The notes below the pieces were generated by a model that searched no databases, had not been told where the DNA came from, and saw only the letters and a program-made list of their open reading frames with translations. Made by a program: the position numbers and the translations under genes. This document shows, in pieces, positions 23,370-31,730 of a DNA stretch of 64,000 nt (within the stretch, counting starts at the first letter, position 1; each line of letters opens with the position of its first letter). Source of the DNA: Phycisphaerales bacterium (GTDB taxonomy: Bacteria; Planctomycetota; Phycisphaerae; Phycisphaerales; UBA1924); the NCBI GenBank assembly GCA_020850415.1, contig JADZER010000060.1:81312-145311 (forward strand), given 5' to 3'.

Positions 23370-25402
23370 GCGGCCAGCCGGTCCGGGTTGCGTTGCTCCT
23401 GGCGCTCTGCGGCTCGGTGGCCGGTCTGGCCTCGCGGGCCCGGGCCCAGCAGACGCCCCCGGCGCAGGAGGGCGAGCCCATCATCATCGGCGAGGAGGAG
23501 GTCTACGACCCCTGGAAGCTCGATTCGTTCGGCGCGGCGCTCAACACCGAGGCCCGCTACCGCCGCTTCCGCCGTTCGACCGCCGGGCAGCCCGATCAGG
23601 TCGACACCGAGCGGTACCTGCTCGGGCGCCTCGACCTCTCGGGGCGCGCGTTCATCGGGCACGAGAACCTCATCGACCTCAACGGGCGGGTGGGCATCGG
23701 GTGGGAGGAGACCGACTTTGACAGCGACACCGCCGGCGCCTCGCAGACCGACAGCGGCCTGACCTACCTGTACGATGTCTCCGCGCTGATCCTCCGCGAC
23801 GGCCCGGCGCCGGTCACGGTCTACTCGCGCCGGGAGGAGCAGCGGCTGGAGCGTGAGTTCTCCGGCTCGATCGACGGCACGACCGAAGAGCACGGGGCCA
23901 TGGCCCGCATCCAGTCCGAGGACTGGCCCACCTTCATCCATGTCTACCGGCGGGAGGCCGAGCAGCAGGACCGTCTGGGCCAGATCGACTACGGGCTCAG
24001 ACAGGACTCGCTGAACATCCGCACCAGCCCCGAGCTCGGCGAGAACCAGGATCTCATGCTCGAGTACGCCCTGGACCTCGTCGACGAGCACCAGAGCAGC
24101 TCGTTCAAGAACAGCTTCACGCGCCACGATGCCCAGGCGGTCCACACGGTCAACTTCGGCGCCGACAACCAGCACAACCTGCGGTCGACCGCCCGCTTCT
24201 ACGACGAGTCGGGCCTGGCCGATCTCCGCCGGTACCGGCTCGACGAGGTGCTCCGGCTCAAGCACACCGAGGACTTCGACACCCGGTGGGACGCCACCGC
24301 CGAGGAGAACACCCGCTCGGACCAATGGCAGCGGTTCGTCAAGGCCCAGGGCCAGGCCCGCTACAAGCTGTTCGAGAGCGTGGTCGCGATCGCCACGCTC
24401 GGCGCGGACCGGCTCGATGTCGCCGGCGGGTTCAACTCCACCCAGTACTTCGGCGACGCCCAGCTCGAGTACACCAAGCGCGTCCCCCTCGGACGCCTCT
24501 TCGCCTCCGCCGGCGCCGGCGCCAACCGCCAGGAGAACAGCGAGCAGGGGTCACCGCTTCTCATCGCCGATCAGCGGGTCACCCTCACCGACCCCCAGCC
24601 GGCGCTCATCAACCGGCGCAATGTGGTCGACGGCTCCCTGCTCGTCACCAACGCCGACGGCACCCGCATCTATGTCGAGGGGCTCGACTACACCGTCACC
24701 GTCTTCCCCTCCCATGTCGAGATCCGGCGCGTCGTGGGCGGCGCCATCGCCGAGGGCGAGACCGTGCTGGTCGACTATACCGTCGGTCCCGAGCCCGCGA
24801 ACACGATCGACAGCGTGTCCGCCAACTTCGGCGTCCGGTATTCCCTGGAAGAAGGGGCGCTCCAGGGCCTCGGCACATTCCTCAATTACACCACCGTCGA
24901 CCAGTCCGTGGACGCCGCCGATCCCTCCCGCTTCATCCTCGACGACAGCAGCGACCTCCGCTACGGTGTCGAGTACCACCGCGTCGGCGTCACCCTCCAG
25001 GCCGAGCGGCGCCACCACGACAGCACCATCTTCCCCTACGACACCTCCCGCCTCGAGGCCCGCTACGACACCCGGGCCGGGCCCCTCGCGTCCCTCTCGG
25101 CCGGCGTCACGCACGACATCTCCGACTACCCAGACACCGGCGATCAGCTCCAGCTCACCCGCGCGACGATCCGCATCTCCGGGCGCGTCGGCGACAGCCT
25201 CGATATCAGCGGGCGCGTCATCTACAGGGACGAGCGCTCCCGGCTCTCCAGCGACCTCGCCGGCTTCGAGCAGGCCATCGATGTGGCCTGGCGGAAGGGC
25301 CGGACCACTGTCACCGGCTCGCTGTTCAACGGGTTCCTCGACGCCGAGACCACCGACTCGCTCAGCCAGACGATCAGCATCGGCGTCCGCAGGACCTTCT
25401 GA
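23366..25402 (+). CDS. Outer-membrane beta-barrel protein, putative porin of a porin-cytochrome conduit
   Basis: A 678-residue protein with a signal peptide (ending near SRARAQQ), no cysteine in the mature part, and long runs of alternating polar/hydrophobic strands. It ends in Phe (SIGVRRTF), the usual C-terminal signature of outer-membrane barrels. The length is close to that of MtrB-type porins that house multiheme cytochromes. No sequence identity to MtrB can be claimed, and the N-terminal CXXC of MtrB is absent. A middle segment (about 400-485, LIADQRVTLTDPQ to LVDYTVGPEPANT) looks like a soluble or extracellular insert. The GTG at 23366 overlaps the pentaheme gene stop. Confidence 0.8.
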   Translation: MSGQPVRVALLLALCGSVAGLASRARAQQTPPAQEGEPIIIGEEEVYDPWKLDSFGAALNTEARYRRFRRSTAGQPDQVDTERYLLGRLDLSGRAFIGHENLIDLNGRVGIGWEETDFDSDTAGASQTDSGLTYLYDVSALILRDGPAPVTVYSRREEQRLEREFSGSIDGTTEEHGAMARIQSEDWPTFIHVYRREAEQQDRLGQIDYGLRQDSLNIRTSPELGENQDLMLEYALDLVDEHQSSSFKNSFTRHDAQAVHTVNFGADNQHNLRSTARFYDESGLADLRRYRLDEVLRLKHTEDFDTRWDATAEENTRSDQWQRFVKAQGQARYKLFESVVAIATLGADRLDVAGGFNSTQYFGDAQLEYTKRVPLGRLFASAGAGANRQENSEQGSPLLIADQRVTLTDPQPALINRRNVVDGSLLVTNADGTRIYVEGLDYTVTVFPSHVEIRRVVGGAIAEGETVLVDYTVGPEPANTIDSVSANFGVRYSLEEGALQGLGTFLNYTTVDQSVDAADPSRFILDDSSDLRYGVEYHRVGVTLQAERRHHDSTIFPYDTSRLEARYDTRAGPLASLSAGVTHDISDYPDTGDQLQLTRATIRISGRVGDSLDISGRVIYRDERSRLSSDLAGFEQAIDVAWRKGRTTVTGSLFNGFLDAETTDSLSQTISIGVRRTF

Positions 25403-25423
25403 CACTCCCTCGGAGCATCCACC

Positions 25424-26569
25424 GTGCCCACCGGCAACGCCCCGAACCCGAGCCCCGCCGCGCCGCACCGCCTGCCCCGCGCGCCCCTATGCCGCGCGGC
25501 GCTGGCCGCCCTGGCCGCCGGGCTGCTGCTGCCCGGCTGCGCCAAGCCCGCCGGCGTGCTGTTCGAGACTGCCGACACCCTGATCGTCTGGCCGCCCCCG
25601 CCGGACGCGCCCCGTGTGCGCTATGTGGGGCAGCTCCGCTCGGCGGACGACCTCCGCGCCAGCCGCAACGCGCTCCAGGAGCTCGGACGCACCGTGTTCG
25701 GCCCCGGCGAGCCGGTGGGCGTCCTGCTCGGCCCGATCGGCGTCTGCACCGACAACGCGCGGCGCGTCTTCATCGCGGACCGTGCCGCGGGCCTGGTCCA
25801 TGTCTACGACCTCGACTCCCGCCGCTACGAGAGCCTGCGTCCCCCCGCCGGCGAGCACACGCTCTTCGAGCCGGTCAGCGTGGCGTATGACCCCGCGGGG
25901 CGGCTGTTCGTATCCGACCCCGGCGCGGGCGTCGTCCATGTCTTCCAGGACGGCGGGGCCTACCTCGGCACGCTCGGCGACGGGCAGATCGCCCGCCCCG
26001 TCGGTCTGGCGTTCGATGCCGCCCGGCAGCTCCTCTACATCGCCGACCCCGGCGACCACCGCGTGGTCGTCCTGACCATGCAGGACACGGTCGAGGCCTC
26101 GATCGGCTCGCGCGGCAGCGGGCCCGGGCAGTTCAACTTCCCCACCTTCGTCAGTCTCGGCCCGGACGGCCGGCTCTTCGTCGCCGACACGCTCAACTGC
26201 CGCGTCCAGGTCTTCGGCCCGGACGGTGCGTTCGAGCGGTCCGTCGGCTCCCGGGGCGACCTGCCCGGCTATTTCTCCCAGCCCAAGGGCCTGGCCGTCG
26301 ACGCCGAGGGGCGCCTGTTCGTCGTGGACGCGAACTTCGAGGCGGTCCAGATTTTCAACGAGCAGGGCCAGCTGCTGATGAGCTTCGGCCAGGAGGGCCA
26401 CGGCCCGGGCGAGTTCTGGCTCCCGGTCGATCTCCGAATCGACGAAAGCGGTCGCCTCTGGGTGGCCGATTCGTACAATCGGCGGGTGCAGGTCTTCGAG
26501 ATCATCCCGCCCGAGGCCACGCCCGCCCACGAGCCGACCGAGCCCGCCCCGGAGGAGCAGACGCCATGA
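25424..26569 (+). CDS. Second NHL-repeat beta-propeller lipoprotein
   Basis: A 381-residue protein with a long N-terminus, a hydrophobic stretch and lipobox LLLPGC (Cys near 38). About six NHL blades follow, with repeated motifs such as GRLFVSDPGAGVVHVF, QLLYIADPGDHRVVVL, GRLFVADTLNCRVQVF, GRLFVVDANFEAVQIF and GRLWVADSYNRRVQVF. The tail is Pro/Glu-rich. It starts at GTG 21 bp after the barrel gene and overlaps the next cytochrome gene (ATGA). NHL proteins accompany porin-cytochrome clusters in several bacteria, which fits a structural or assembly role here. Confidence 0.9.
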   Translation: MPTGNAPNPSPAAPHRLPRAPLCRAALAALAAGLLLPGCAKPAGVLFETADTLIVWPPPPDAPRVRYVGQLRSADDLRASRNALQELGRTVFGPGEPVGVLLGPIGVCTDNARRVFIADRAAGLVHVYDLDSRRYESLRPPAGEHTLFEPVSVAYDPAGRLFVSDPGAGVVHVFQDGGAYLGTLGDGQIARPVGLAFDAARQLLYIADPGDHRVVVLTMQDTVEASIGSRGSGPGQFNFPTFVSLGPDGRLFVADTLNCRVQVFGPDGAFERSVGSRGDLPGYFSQPKGLAVDAEGRLFVVDANFEAVQIFNEQGQLLMSFGQEGHGPGEFWLPVDLRIDESGRLWVADSYNRRVQVFEIIPPEATPAHEPTEPAPEEQTP

Positions 26570-28182
26570 GACCGCTGCTGTGTGTGATCCCGCTGCTGGC
26601 CTCCCTCGCGACATCCGTGGCCGGCCAGCCCGAGTCCATCGTCGGCAGCCCCCACGACCTCTCTGTCGGCGGCCCGGGCCCCGTCCGGGCCACCTTTGAG
26701 GACCAGGTCTGCATCTTCTGCCACACCCCGCACAACGCGAGCCCCATCCGCCCGCTGTGGAACCGCTACCTCCCGGTCGATAACTACCGCATCTACGCCA
26801 GCCGGGCCCTCGACGCCGAGCCCGGGCAGCCCACGGGCACCTCGAAGATGTGCCTCTCCTGCCACGACGGCACCATCGCCCTCGGCGTCGTCTTCTCCCG
26901 TCAGACGCCCATCCCCATGGCCGGCGGCGTGACCGTGATGCCCGACGGGGCCGCCAACCTCGGCACCGACCTCTCCGACGATCACCCGATCAGCTTCCGG
27001 TTCGACTCGGCGCTGTCGGCCCAGGACGAGCACCTCCTCGACCCGGCCCTGCTGCCCGACGAGCTGCGCCTCGACGCCAACGGCGAGCTGCAGTGCACCA
27101 CCTGCCACGATGCCCACGACGACTCCCGCGGCAACTTCCTGGCGATGCACAACTTCGACTCGCAGCTCTGCAACGCCTGCCACCAGATCTCCACGACCAC
27201 CATCGCCGAGCACGAGTCCTGCAACGCCTGCCACCAGCCGCACACCGCCCCCAGCGGGCCGTACCTGCTGCGCGGGCAGAATGTGGTCGAGACCTGCCTC
27301 GCCTGCCACGACGGCGGGTTCCACGGCGCCGCCAACATCGCCAACGACCTTGGGAAGCCCTCGATCCACGAGACCTACAGCCAGGTCGACCCGCCCGACC
27401 CGCAGTTCATGCACACCTCCTGCACGAGCTGCCACGACCCGCACAGCATGCATGCCGGCTCGGCCGAGCCGCCGCTGGTGCACCCGAACATGGGCGAGAT
27501 CGACGGCGTCAACGCCTCGGGGTCGCCGGTCACGGTCGCGAGCTATGAGTATGAGGTCTGCTTCAAGTGCCACGCCGACCAGCAGGCGACCCCGCCGTTC
27601 ATCCAGCGCCTCGCCCCGGCCAACAACACGAGACAGCAGTTCAGCCCCGGCGCGATCAGCTACCACCCCGTCGAAGCGCCCGGGCGCAGCTCCGATGTCC
27701 CCAGCCTCCGCCCGGGGTGGACCACCTCCAGCCTCGTCCAGTGCTCCGACTGCCACGGATCGAACTCCGGCTCGGCCGGCGGCGGCAGCGGGCCCGACGG
27801 CGTCCACGGCTCGATGTTCTCGCCCCTCCTCGTCGCCCGCTACGAGACCTCCGACTACACCACGGAGAGCGCCGGCGCCTACGCCCTCTGCTACCAGTGT
27901 CACGACCGCGCCAGCATCCTCGGCGATGAGTCCTTCCCCGGGCACGACAAGCACATCCGCGACGAGCGCACCCCCTGCTCGGCGTGCCACACCGGCCACG
28001 GCATCGCCTCCGGCCAGGGCTCCAGCACCGGCAACTCCCACCTCATCAATTTCGACACCGCCATCGTCTTCCCCAACGGCGCGGGGCGGCTGGAGTTCCG
28101 CGACACCGGCTCCCGCAGCGGCGAGTGCTTCCTGAGCTGCCACGGCGAGAACCACGACCCCGCGAGCTACCCGGACGATTGA
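26566..28182 (+). CDS. Multiheme cytochrome c with 11 CXXCH and one CX3CH site
   Basis: A 538-residue secreted cytochrome (signal peptide ending near SVAGQ). The CXXCH sites, in order, are CIFCH, CLSCH, CTTCH, CNACH, CNACH, CLACH, CTSCH, CFKCH, CSDCH, CYQCH and CSACH. Near the C-terminus lies CFLSCH (CX3CH), a rarer but known haem-binding spacing. So up to 12 haems are expected. The N-terminal module (CHTPHNA, PLWNRY, CLSCHDGTIAL, LGTDLSDDHPI) matches the tetraheme cytochrome upstream. It is the last gene of the operon and is the best candidate for the outer, terminal electron-transfer protein. Whether it is periplasmic or exposed outside cannot be read from the sequence. Confidence 0.92.
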   Translation: MRPLLCVIPLLASLATSVAGQPESIVGSPHDLSVGGPGPVRATFEDQVCIFCHTPHNASPIRPLWNRYLPVDNYRIYASRALDAEPGQPTGTSKMCLSCHDGTIALGVVFSRQTPIPMAGGVTVMPDGAANLGTDLSDDHPISFRFDSALSAQDEHLLDPALLPDELRLDANGELQCTTCHDAHDDSRGNFLAMHNFDSQLCNACHQISTTTIAEHESCNACHQPHTAPSGPYLLRGQNVVETCLACHDGGFHGAANIANDLGKPSIHETYSQVDPPDPQFMHTSCTSCHDPHSMHAGSAEPPLVHPNMGEIDGVNASGSPVTVASYEYEVCFKCHADQQATPPFIQRLAPANNTRQQFSPGAISYHPVEAPGRSSDVPSLRPGWTTSSLVQCSDCHGSNSGSAGGGSGPDGVHGSMFSPLLVARYETSDYTTESAGAYALCYQCHDRASILGDESFPGHDKHIRDERTPCSACHTGHGIASGQGSSTGNSHLINFDTAIVFPNGAGRLEFRDTGSRSGECFLSCHGENHDPASYPDD

Positions 28183-28204
28183 GCCGCGGGACCACGCCAT
28201 GAAA

Positions 28205-28231
28205 CAAGCCCCGCGCCGGGCGCGGGGCTTG
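28205..28231. terminator. Bidirectional terminator between the cytochrome operon and glnN
   Basis: A perfect 12-bp stem (CAAGCCCCGCGC/GCGCGGGGCTTG) with a 3-nt loop lies between convergent genes. On the minus strand it is followed by TTTC; on the plus strand there is no clear T tract. Confidence 0.7.
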
Positions 28232-28258
28232 TCGGTGCTCGGCGATGGGACCGGGCCG

Positions 28259-30466
28259 CTACTTGATGATCAGCATCTGCTGGTAGGTCGGCATCGGCCA
28301 GTGGTCCGCCGCGACATGCTGCTCGAGCTCGTCAACCGCCTGGCGCAGCGCGGCCATGGCGGGGACGACCTTGGCGCGGATCGCCGCGGCGTGCTTGGCC
28401 GGGCCCCCGTGCTCGCCCTTCAGCGCGGCCTCCAGCACCGCCAAACGGCTCTGGCAGGCCCGGGTCAGCCCGACGACCCGCTCGACCTCCTCGCGCAGCT
28501 CCGGGTTCTCGATCTCGACCGACTCGCTCGCGCCGAGGGCGTCGATGACCTCGGTCTGGTGACGCCAGGCCCCCGGCAGCACCTTCGTGCGCACGAGCGA
28601 GACCATCGTCTCGGCCTCGATGAGCAGCTGCTTGCAGTACTTCTCGAAGAAGATGGTCGACCGGCTCTCGACCTCGGCCTTGCTGAGCACCTTGTGCCTG
28701 AGGAAGACCGCGACGCTCTCCCGGCCCGTCAGCACGCCCAGCGCGTCCACGCTGTCCCGCAGGTTGGGCAGCCCACGACGCTCGGCCTCGTCGTGCCACG
28801 CCTTGTCGTACCCGTCGCCGTTGAACAGCACCCGCTTGTGGTCCTTGACCACCTGCTTGAGCACTGTCTTCACCGCTTGCTCACGCTTGGCCGGCGTGGG
28901 GCTCTTGCCCATCGCCTTCTCGAGCCGGTCGGCCATGACCGTCAGCGCCTCGGCCACGATGGTGTTCAGCACCGTCGTCGGCCAGCTCACCGCCGCCGAC
29001 GCGCCGACCGCCCGGAACTCGAACTTGTTGCCCGTGAACGCGAACGGGCTGGTGCGGTTGCGGTCGCCGGTGTCGCGGGGGATCTGCGGCAGGCTCTTGG
29101 CGCCCAGATCCAGCTTCCCGCCCTTGATGGTCTTCTTGGTCTCGCCGCTCTCCAGCTGCTCGATAATGTCCATGAGCATGTCGCCCAGGAAGATCGAGAT
29201 GATGGCCGGCGGGGCCTCGTTAGCGCCCAGGCGGTGGTCGTTGCCCGCGCTGGCCACGCTCGCCCGCAGCAGCGTCGCGTAGGTGTCCACCGCGTAGATC
29301 ACCGCGCACAGGAACACCAGGAACTGCATGTTCGTGTGCGCCTCGTCGCGGGGGTCCAGCAGGTTCACGCCCGTGTCGGTCGCCAGCGCCCAGTTGAGGT
29401 GCTTGCCCGACCCGTTGATCCCCGCGAAGGGCTTCTCGTGCAGCACCGCCCGGAGCCCGTAGCGGATGCCCACCCGACGCAGCGTCTCCATCACCAGCAT
29501 CTGGTGGTCGCACGCCAGGTTCGCCGTCTCAAAGTAGGGCGCGATCTCGAACTGCCCGGGCGCGACCTCGTTGTGGCGCGTCTTCACCGGCACCCCCAGC
29601 CGGTAGAGCTCCCCCTCGCACTCGGCCATGAACGCCAGCACACGCTGCGGGATCGACCCGAAGTAGTGGTCCTCGAGCTGCTGGCCCTTGGGCGGCTGGG
29701 CCCCCAGCAGCGTCCGGTCGCACATCACCAGGTCCGGCCGCTGGTAGTACAGCTCACGGTCGAGCAGGAAGTACTCCTGCTCGGCGCCGACCGTCGCCAG
29801 CACCCGCCCCACGCCCTCCGCGGCGTCAAAGAGCCGGAGCACCCGCAGCGCCGCCCCGGACAGCGCGTCCATCGACCGCAGCAGCGGGGTCTTCTTGTCC
29901 AGCGCCTCGCCGTTCCACGACACGAACGCCGTCGGGATGCACAGCGTCACATGGTTGGGCCCCCGGACCAGGAACACCGGGCTCGTCGGGTCCCACGCGG
30001 TGTACCCCCGGGCCTCGAAGGTGGCCCGCAGACCGCCCGAGGGGAAGCTCGAGGCGTCCGGCTCGCCCTGCACCAGCATCTTCCCGGTGAACTCGTTGAT
30101 CACCCCGCCGTGCCCGTCGGGCGTGATGAAGCTGTCGTGCTTCTCCGCCGTCGAGCCCGTCAGCGGCTGGAACCAGTGCGTGTAGTGGGTCGCCCCCTGC
30201 TCGACCGCCCACTCCTTCATCGAGGCCGCGATCACATCCGCCACCTCGTGGGCCAGCTGCGACCCGCTCTGGATCGCCCGCATGAACTGGCGGAAAGTGT
30301 CCTTGGGGAGCCGCTGCTGCATCAGCCGCTCGTTGAACACATCGCAGCCGAACTCCCCGTGTACATGGCCCTGCCGGTTGTAGACCCCGCTGGGCTGGCT
30401 CGGGGAGCGCAGCCACGGCTCCGAGCTCTGGTGGACGACCCCGACTCCGTTGTTCAGCCGATGCAT
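28259..30466 (-). CDS. glnN: Glutamine synthetase type III (GlnN)
   Basis: Makes glutamine from glutamate, ammonia and ATP. At 735 residues it has the length of the type III family, well above type I (about 470). Family features visible are [20 protein letters not shown] near the N-terminus, the catalytic-domain segments [10 protein letters not shown] and [29 protein letters not shown], and [19 protein letters not shown]. The C-terminal part is helical ([24 protein letters not shown]). The ATG at 30466 is preceded by AGGAAGGA. A 22-bp palindrome lies in its leader. No other nitrogen-control gene is nearby. Confidence 0.96.
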   Translation of the reverse strand: MHRLNNGVGVVHQSSEPWLRSPSQPSGVYNRQGHVHGEFGCDVFNERLMQQRLPKDTFRQFMRAIQSGSQLAHEVADVIAASMKEWAVEQGATHYTHWFQPLTGSTAEKHDSFITPDGHGGVINEFTGKMLVQGEPDASSFPSGGLRATFEARGYTAWDPTSPVFLVRGPNHVTLCIPTAFVSWNGEALDKKTPLLRSMDALSGAALRVLRLFDAAEGVGRVLATVGAEQEYFLLDRELYYQRPDLVMCDRTLLGAQPPKGQQLEDHYFGSIPQRVLAFMAECEGELYRLGVPVKTRHNEVAPGQFEIAPYFETANLACDHQMLVMETLRRVGIRYGLRAVLHEKPFAGINGSGKHLNWALATDTGVNLLDPRDEAHTNMQFLVFLCAVIYAVDTYATLLRASVASAGNDHRLGANEAPPAIISIFLGDMLMDIIEQLESGETKKTIKGGKLDLGAKSLPQIPRDTGDRNRTSPFAFTGNKFEFRAVGASAAVSWPTTVLNTIVAEALTVMADRLEKAMGKSPTPAKREQAVKTVLKQVVKDHKRVLFNGDGYDKAWHDEAERRGLPNLRDSVDALGVLTGRESVAVFLRHKVLSKAEVESRSTIFFEKYCKQLLIEAETMVSLVRTKVLPGAWRHQTEVIDALGASESVEIENPELREEVERVVGLTRACQSRLAVLEAALKGEHGGPAKHAAAIRAKVVPAMAALRQAVDELEQHVAADHWPMPTYQQMLIIK

Positions 30467-30483
30467 CGCGCGTGTTCCTTCCT

Positions 30484-30505
30484 GTGCATACGGGCGGATA
30501 TGCAC
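30484..30505. promoter_or_regulatory. Perfect inverted repeat in the glnN leader, possible operator
   Basis: GTGCATA-N8-TATGCAC, a perfect 7+7 palindrome, lies 18-39 bp before the glnN ATG and just upstream of its ribosome-binding site. The spacing differs from the NtrC consensus (TGCACC-N5-GGTGCA), so the regulator is unidentified. No sigma-54 promoter is seen in 30467-30617. Confidence 0.5.
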
Positions 30506-30559
30506 GCGGGGACCCGGCGCCCCGCGCCGCTCATCGGTGCGCATTGTGACAACCTCGGA

Positions 30560-30576
30560 CCCGGCGGCAAGCCGGG
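30560..30576 (-). terminator. Weak hairpin downstream of trpA
   Basis: CCCGGC/GCCGGG with a 5-nt loop lies about 42 nt after the trpA stop and has no T tract. It may end trpA transcription before glnN. Confidence 0.3.
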
Positions 30577-30617
30577 CCCGGGCCGCGGGGCAGAAATCCC
30601 GCGATTTCGCCGAGCAA

Positions 30618-31457
30618 TCAGCCGCCCCGGGAGGGGTCCGGCGCCGCCGCCGCCCGCGTCCCGCGGGCCGCCGACGCCAGCTCGCCCACGAAGGACCCCG
30701 CCTCGGCGATCGGGTCGGCCCCCTGCTCCACCGCCTGATCGATGCGCCGGACCAGCGCGCTGCCGACGATCGCCGCGTCGGCGTGGGCGACCACCGCACG
30801 GACATGCTCCGGAGTCGAGACCCCAAAGCCGCACGCGATCGGCAGCTCGGTCCACTCCCGGAGCCGGGCCACCCGCCGGGCGACATCGGGGGCCTCCCCC
30901 CGCTCGCCGGTAATCCCGGTCCGGGCAATGAGATAGACGAACCCCGTGCATGCCCGGGCGATCGCTTCGGCCCTCGCGATGGAGGTCGTCGGCGCGATCA
31001 GCAGCGTCGCGGTCAGCCCCTGCTCCCGCGCCGCGCCGAGCAGCGCGTCCGACTCCTCCAGCGGCACATCCGGGTAGATCACCCCATCGAAGCCCGCCCC
31101 CGCCGCCCGGGCGGCGAACCCGTCCGGCCCGCCCGCCCTGTACACGATCGAGGCGCTGACCATCGCCACCAGCCCCAGCCCGGTCGAGCCCCGGGCCCGC
31201 GAGACCTGCTCGAACACCGACTCGGGCGTCGCGCCACGCTCGAGCGCCCTGTGCATCGCCGACGCGATCACCGGCCCGTCGGCGATCGGGTCCGAGAACG
31301 GGATCCCGATCTCCGCAATAGACCCGCCCGCCCGCTCGAGCGCCCCGAGGAGATCGGGCAGCGAGTCCGGCGCCGGGTGCCCGGCGCACACGAAGGGCAT
31401 GAGCAGCCGTCGCTGCGACTGGCGGGCGTCCTGAAAGATCGCGTCGATGCGGTTCAT
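30618..31457 (-). CDS. trpA: Tryptophan synthase alpha chain
   Basis: Cleaves indole-3-glycerol phosphate to indole, which is channelled to the beta chain. The 279-residue TIM barrel shows the expected segments: [34 protein letters not shown] with the catalytic Glu and the conserved Pro/Phe/Asp loop, [12 protein letters not shown] with the catalytic Asp, [20 protein letters not shown] and [12 protein letters not shown]. The last 20 residues are an Ala/Arg-rich tail. The ATG at 31457 was chosen because the reading frame upstream is unlike the family. It stands alone: trpB is 13 kb away on the other strand, so the usual trpBA pair has been split. Confidence 0.96.
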   Translation of the reverse strand: MNRIDAIFQDARQSQRRLLMPFVCAGHPAPDSLPDLLGALERAGGSIAEIGIPFSDPIADGPVIASAMHRALERGATPESVFEQVSRARGSTGLGLVAMVSASIVYRAGGPDGFAARAAGAGFDGVIYPDVPLEESDALLGAAREQGLTATLLIAPTTSIARAEAIARACTGFVYLIARTGITGERGEAPDVARRVARLREWTELPIACGFGVSTPEHVRAVVAHADAAIVGSALVRRIDQAVEQGADPIAEAGSFVGELASAARGTRAAAAPDPSRGG

Positions 31458-31512
31458 GGCGGGAGCGTATCGCCCGTTCTTCACCGTGTGGCGCCCGACC
31501 GCCCAAACGCTA

Positions 31513-31541
31513 TTGACCACACTGGGAAGCCGCGGTATCTT
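31513..31541 (+). promoter_or_regulatory. Sigma-70-type promoter of the subtilase gene
   Basis: TTGACC (31513-31518) and TATCTT (31536-31541) are separated by exactly 17 bp. The start would be near 31549, leaving a leader of about 180 nt. The stretch 31534-31585 also contains four GGTAT(C/T) direct repeats, which may be regulator sites. Confidence 0.55.
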
Positions 31542-31730
31542 GGGGTATCAGGTATTTGGGTGTTGTTGCCTAAGAGTTCGGGTATTCGTGTTCACAACCG
31601 AGCGGCCCCGGCAGTGTTTGCCCGGGGGCCCTGAGCAGCCGGCGCCGAGCGAGCCCGGCCCCGATCGATGCGCGGCGTGGGTGTCCCCACGGCGCGCCTG
31701 TCGCGTCCAGTCTTGAGTGAGGAGAAACAC

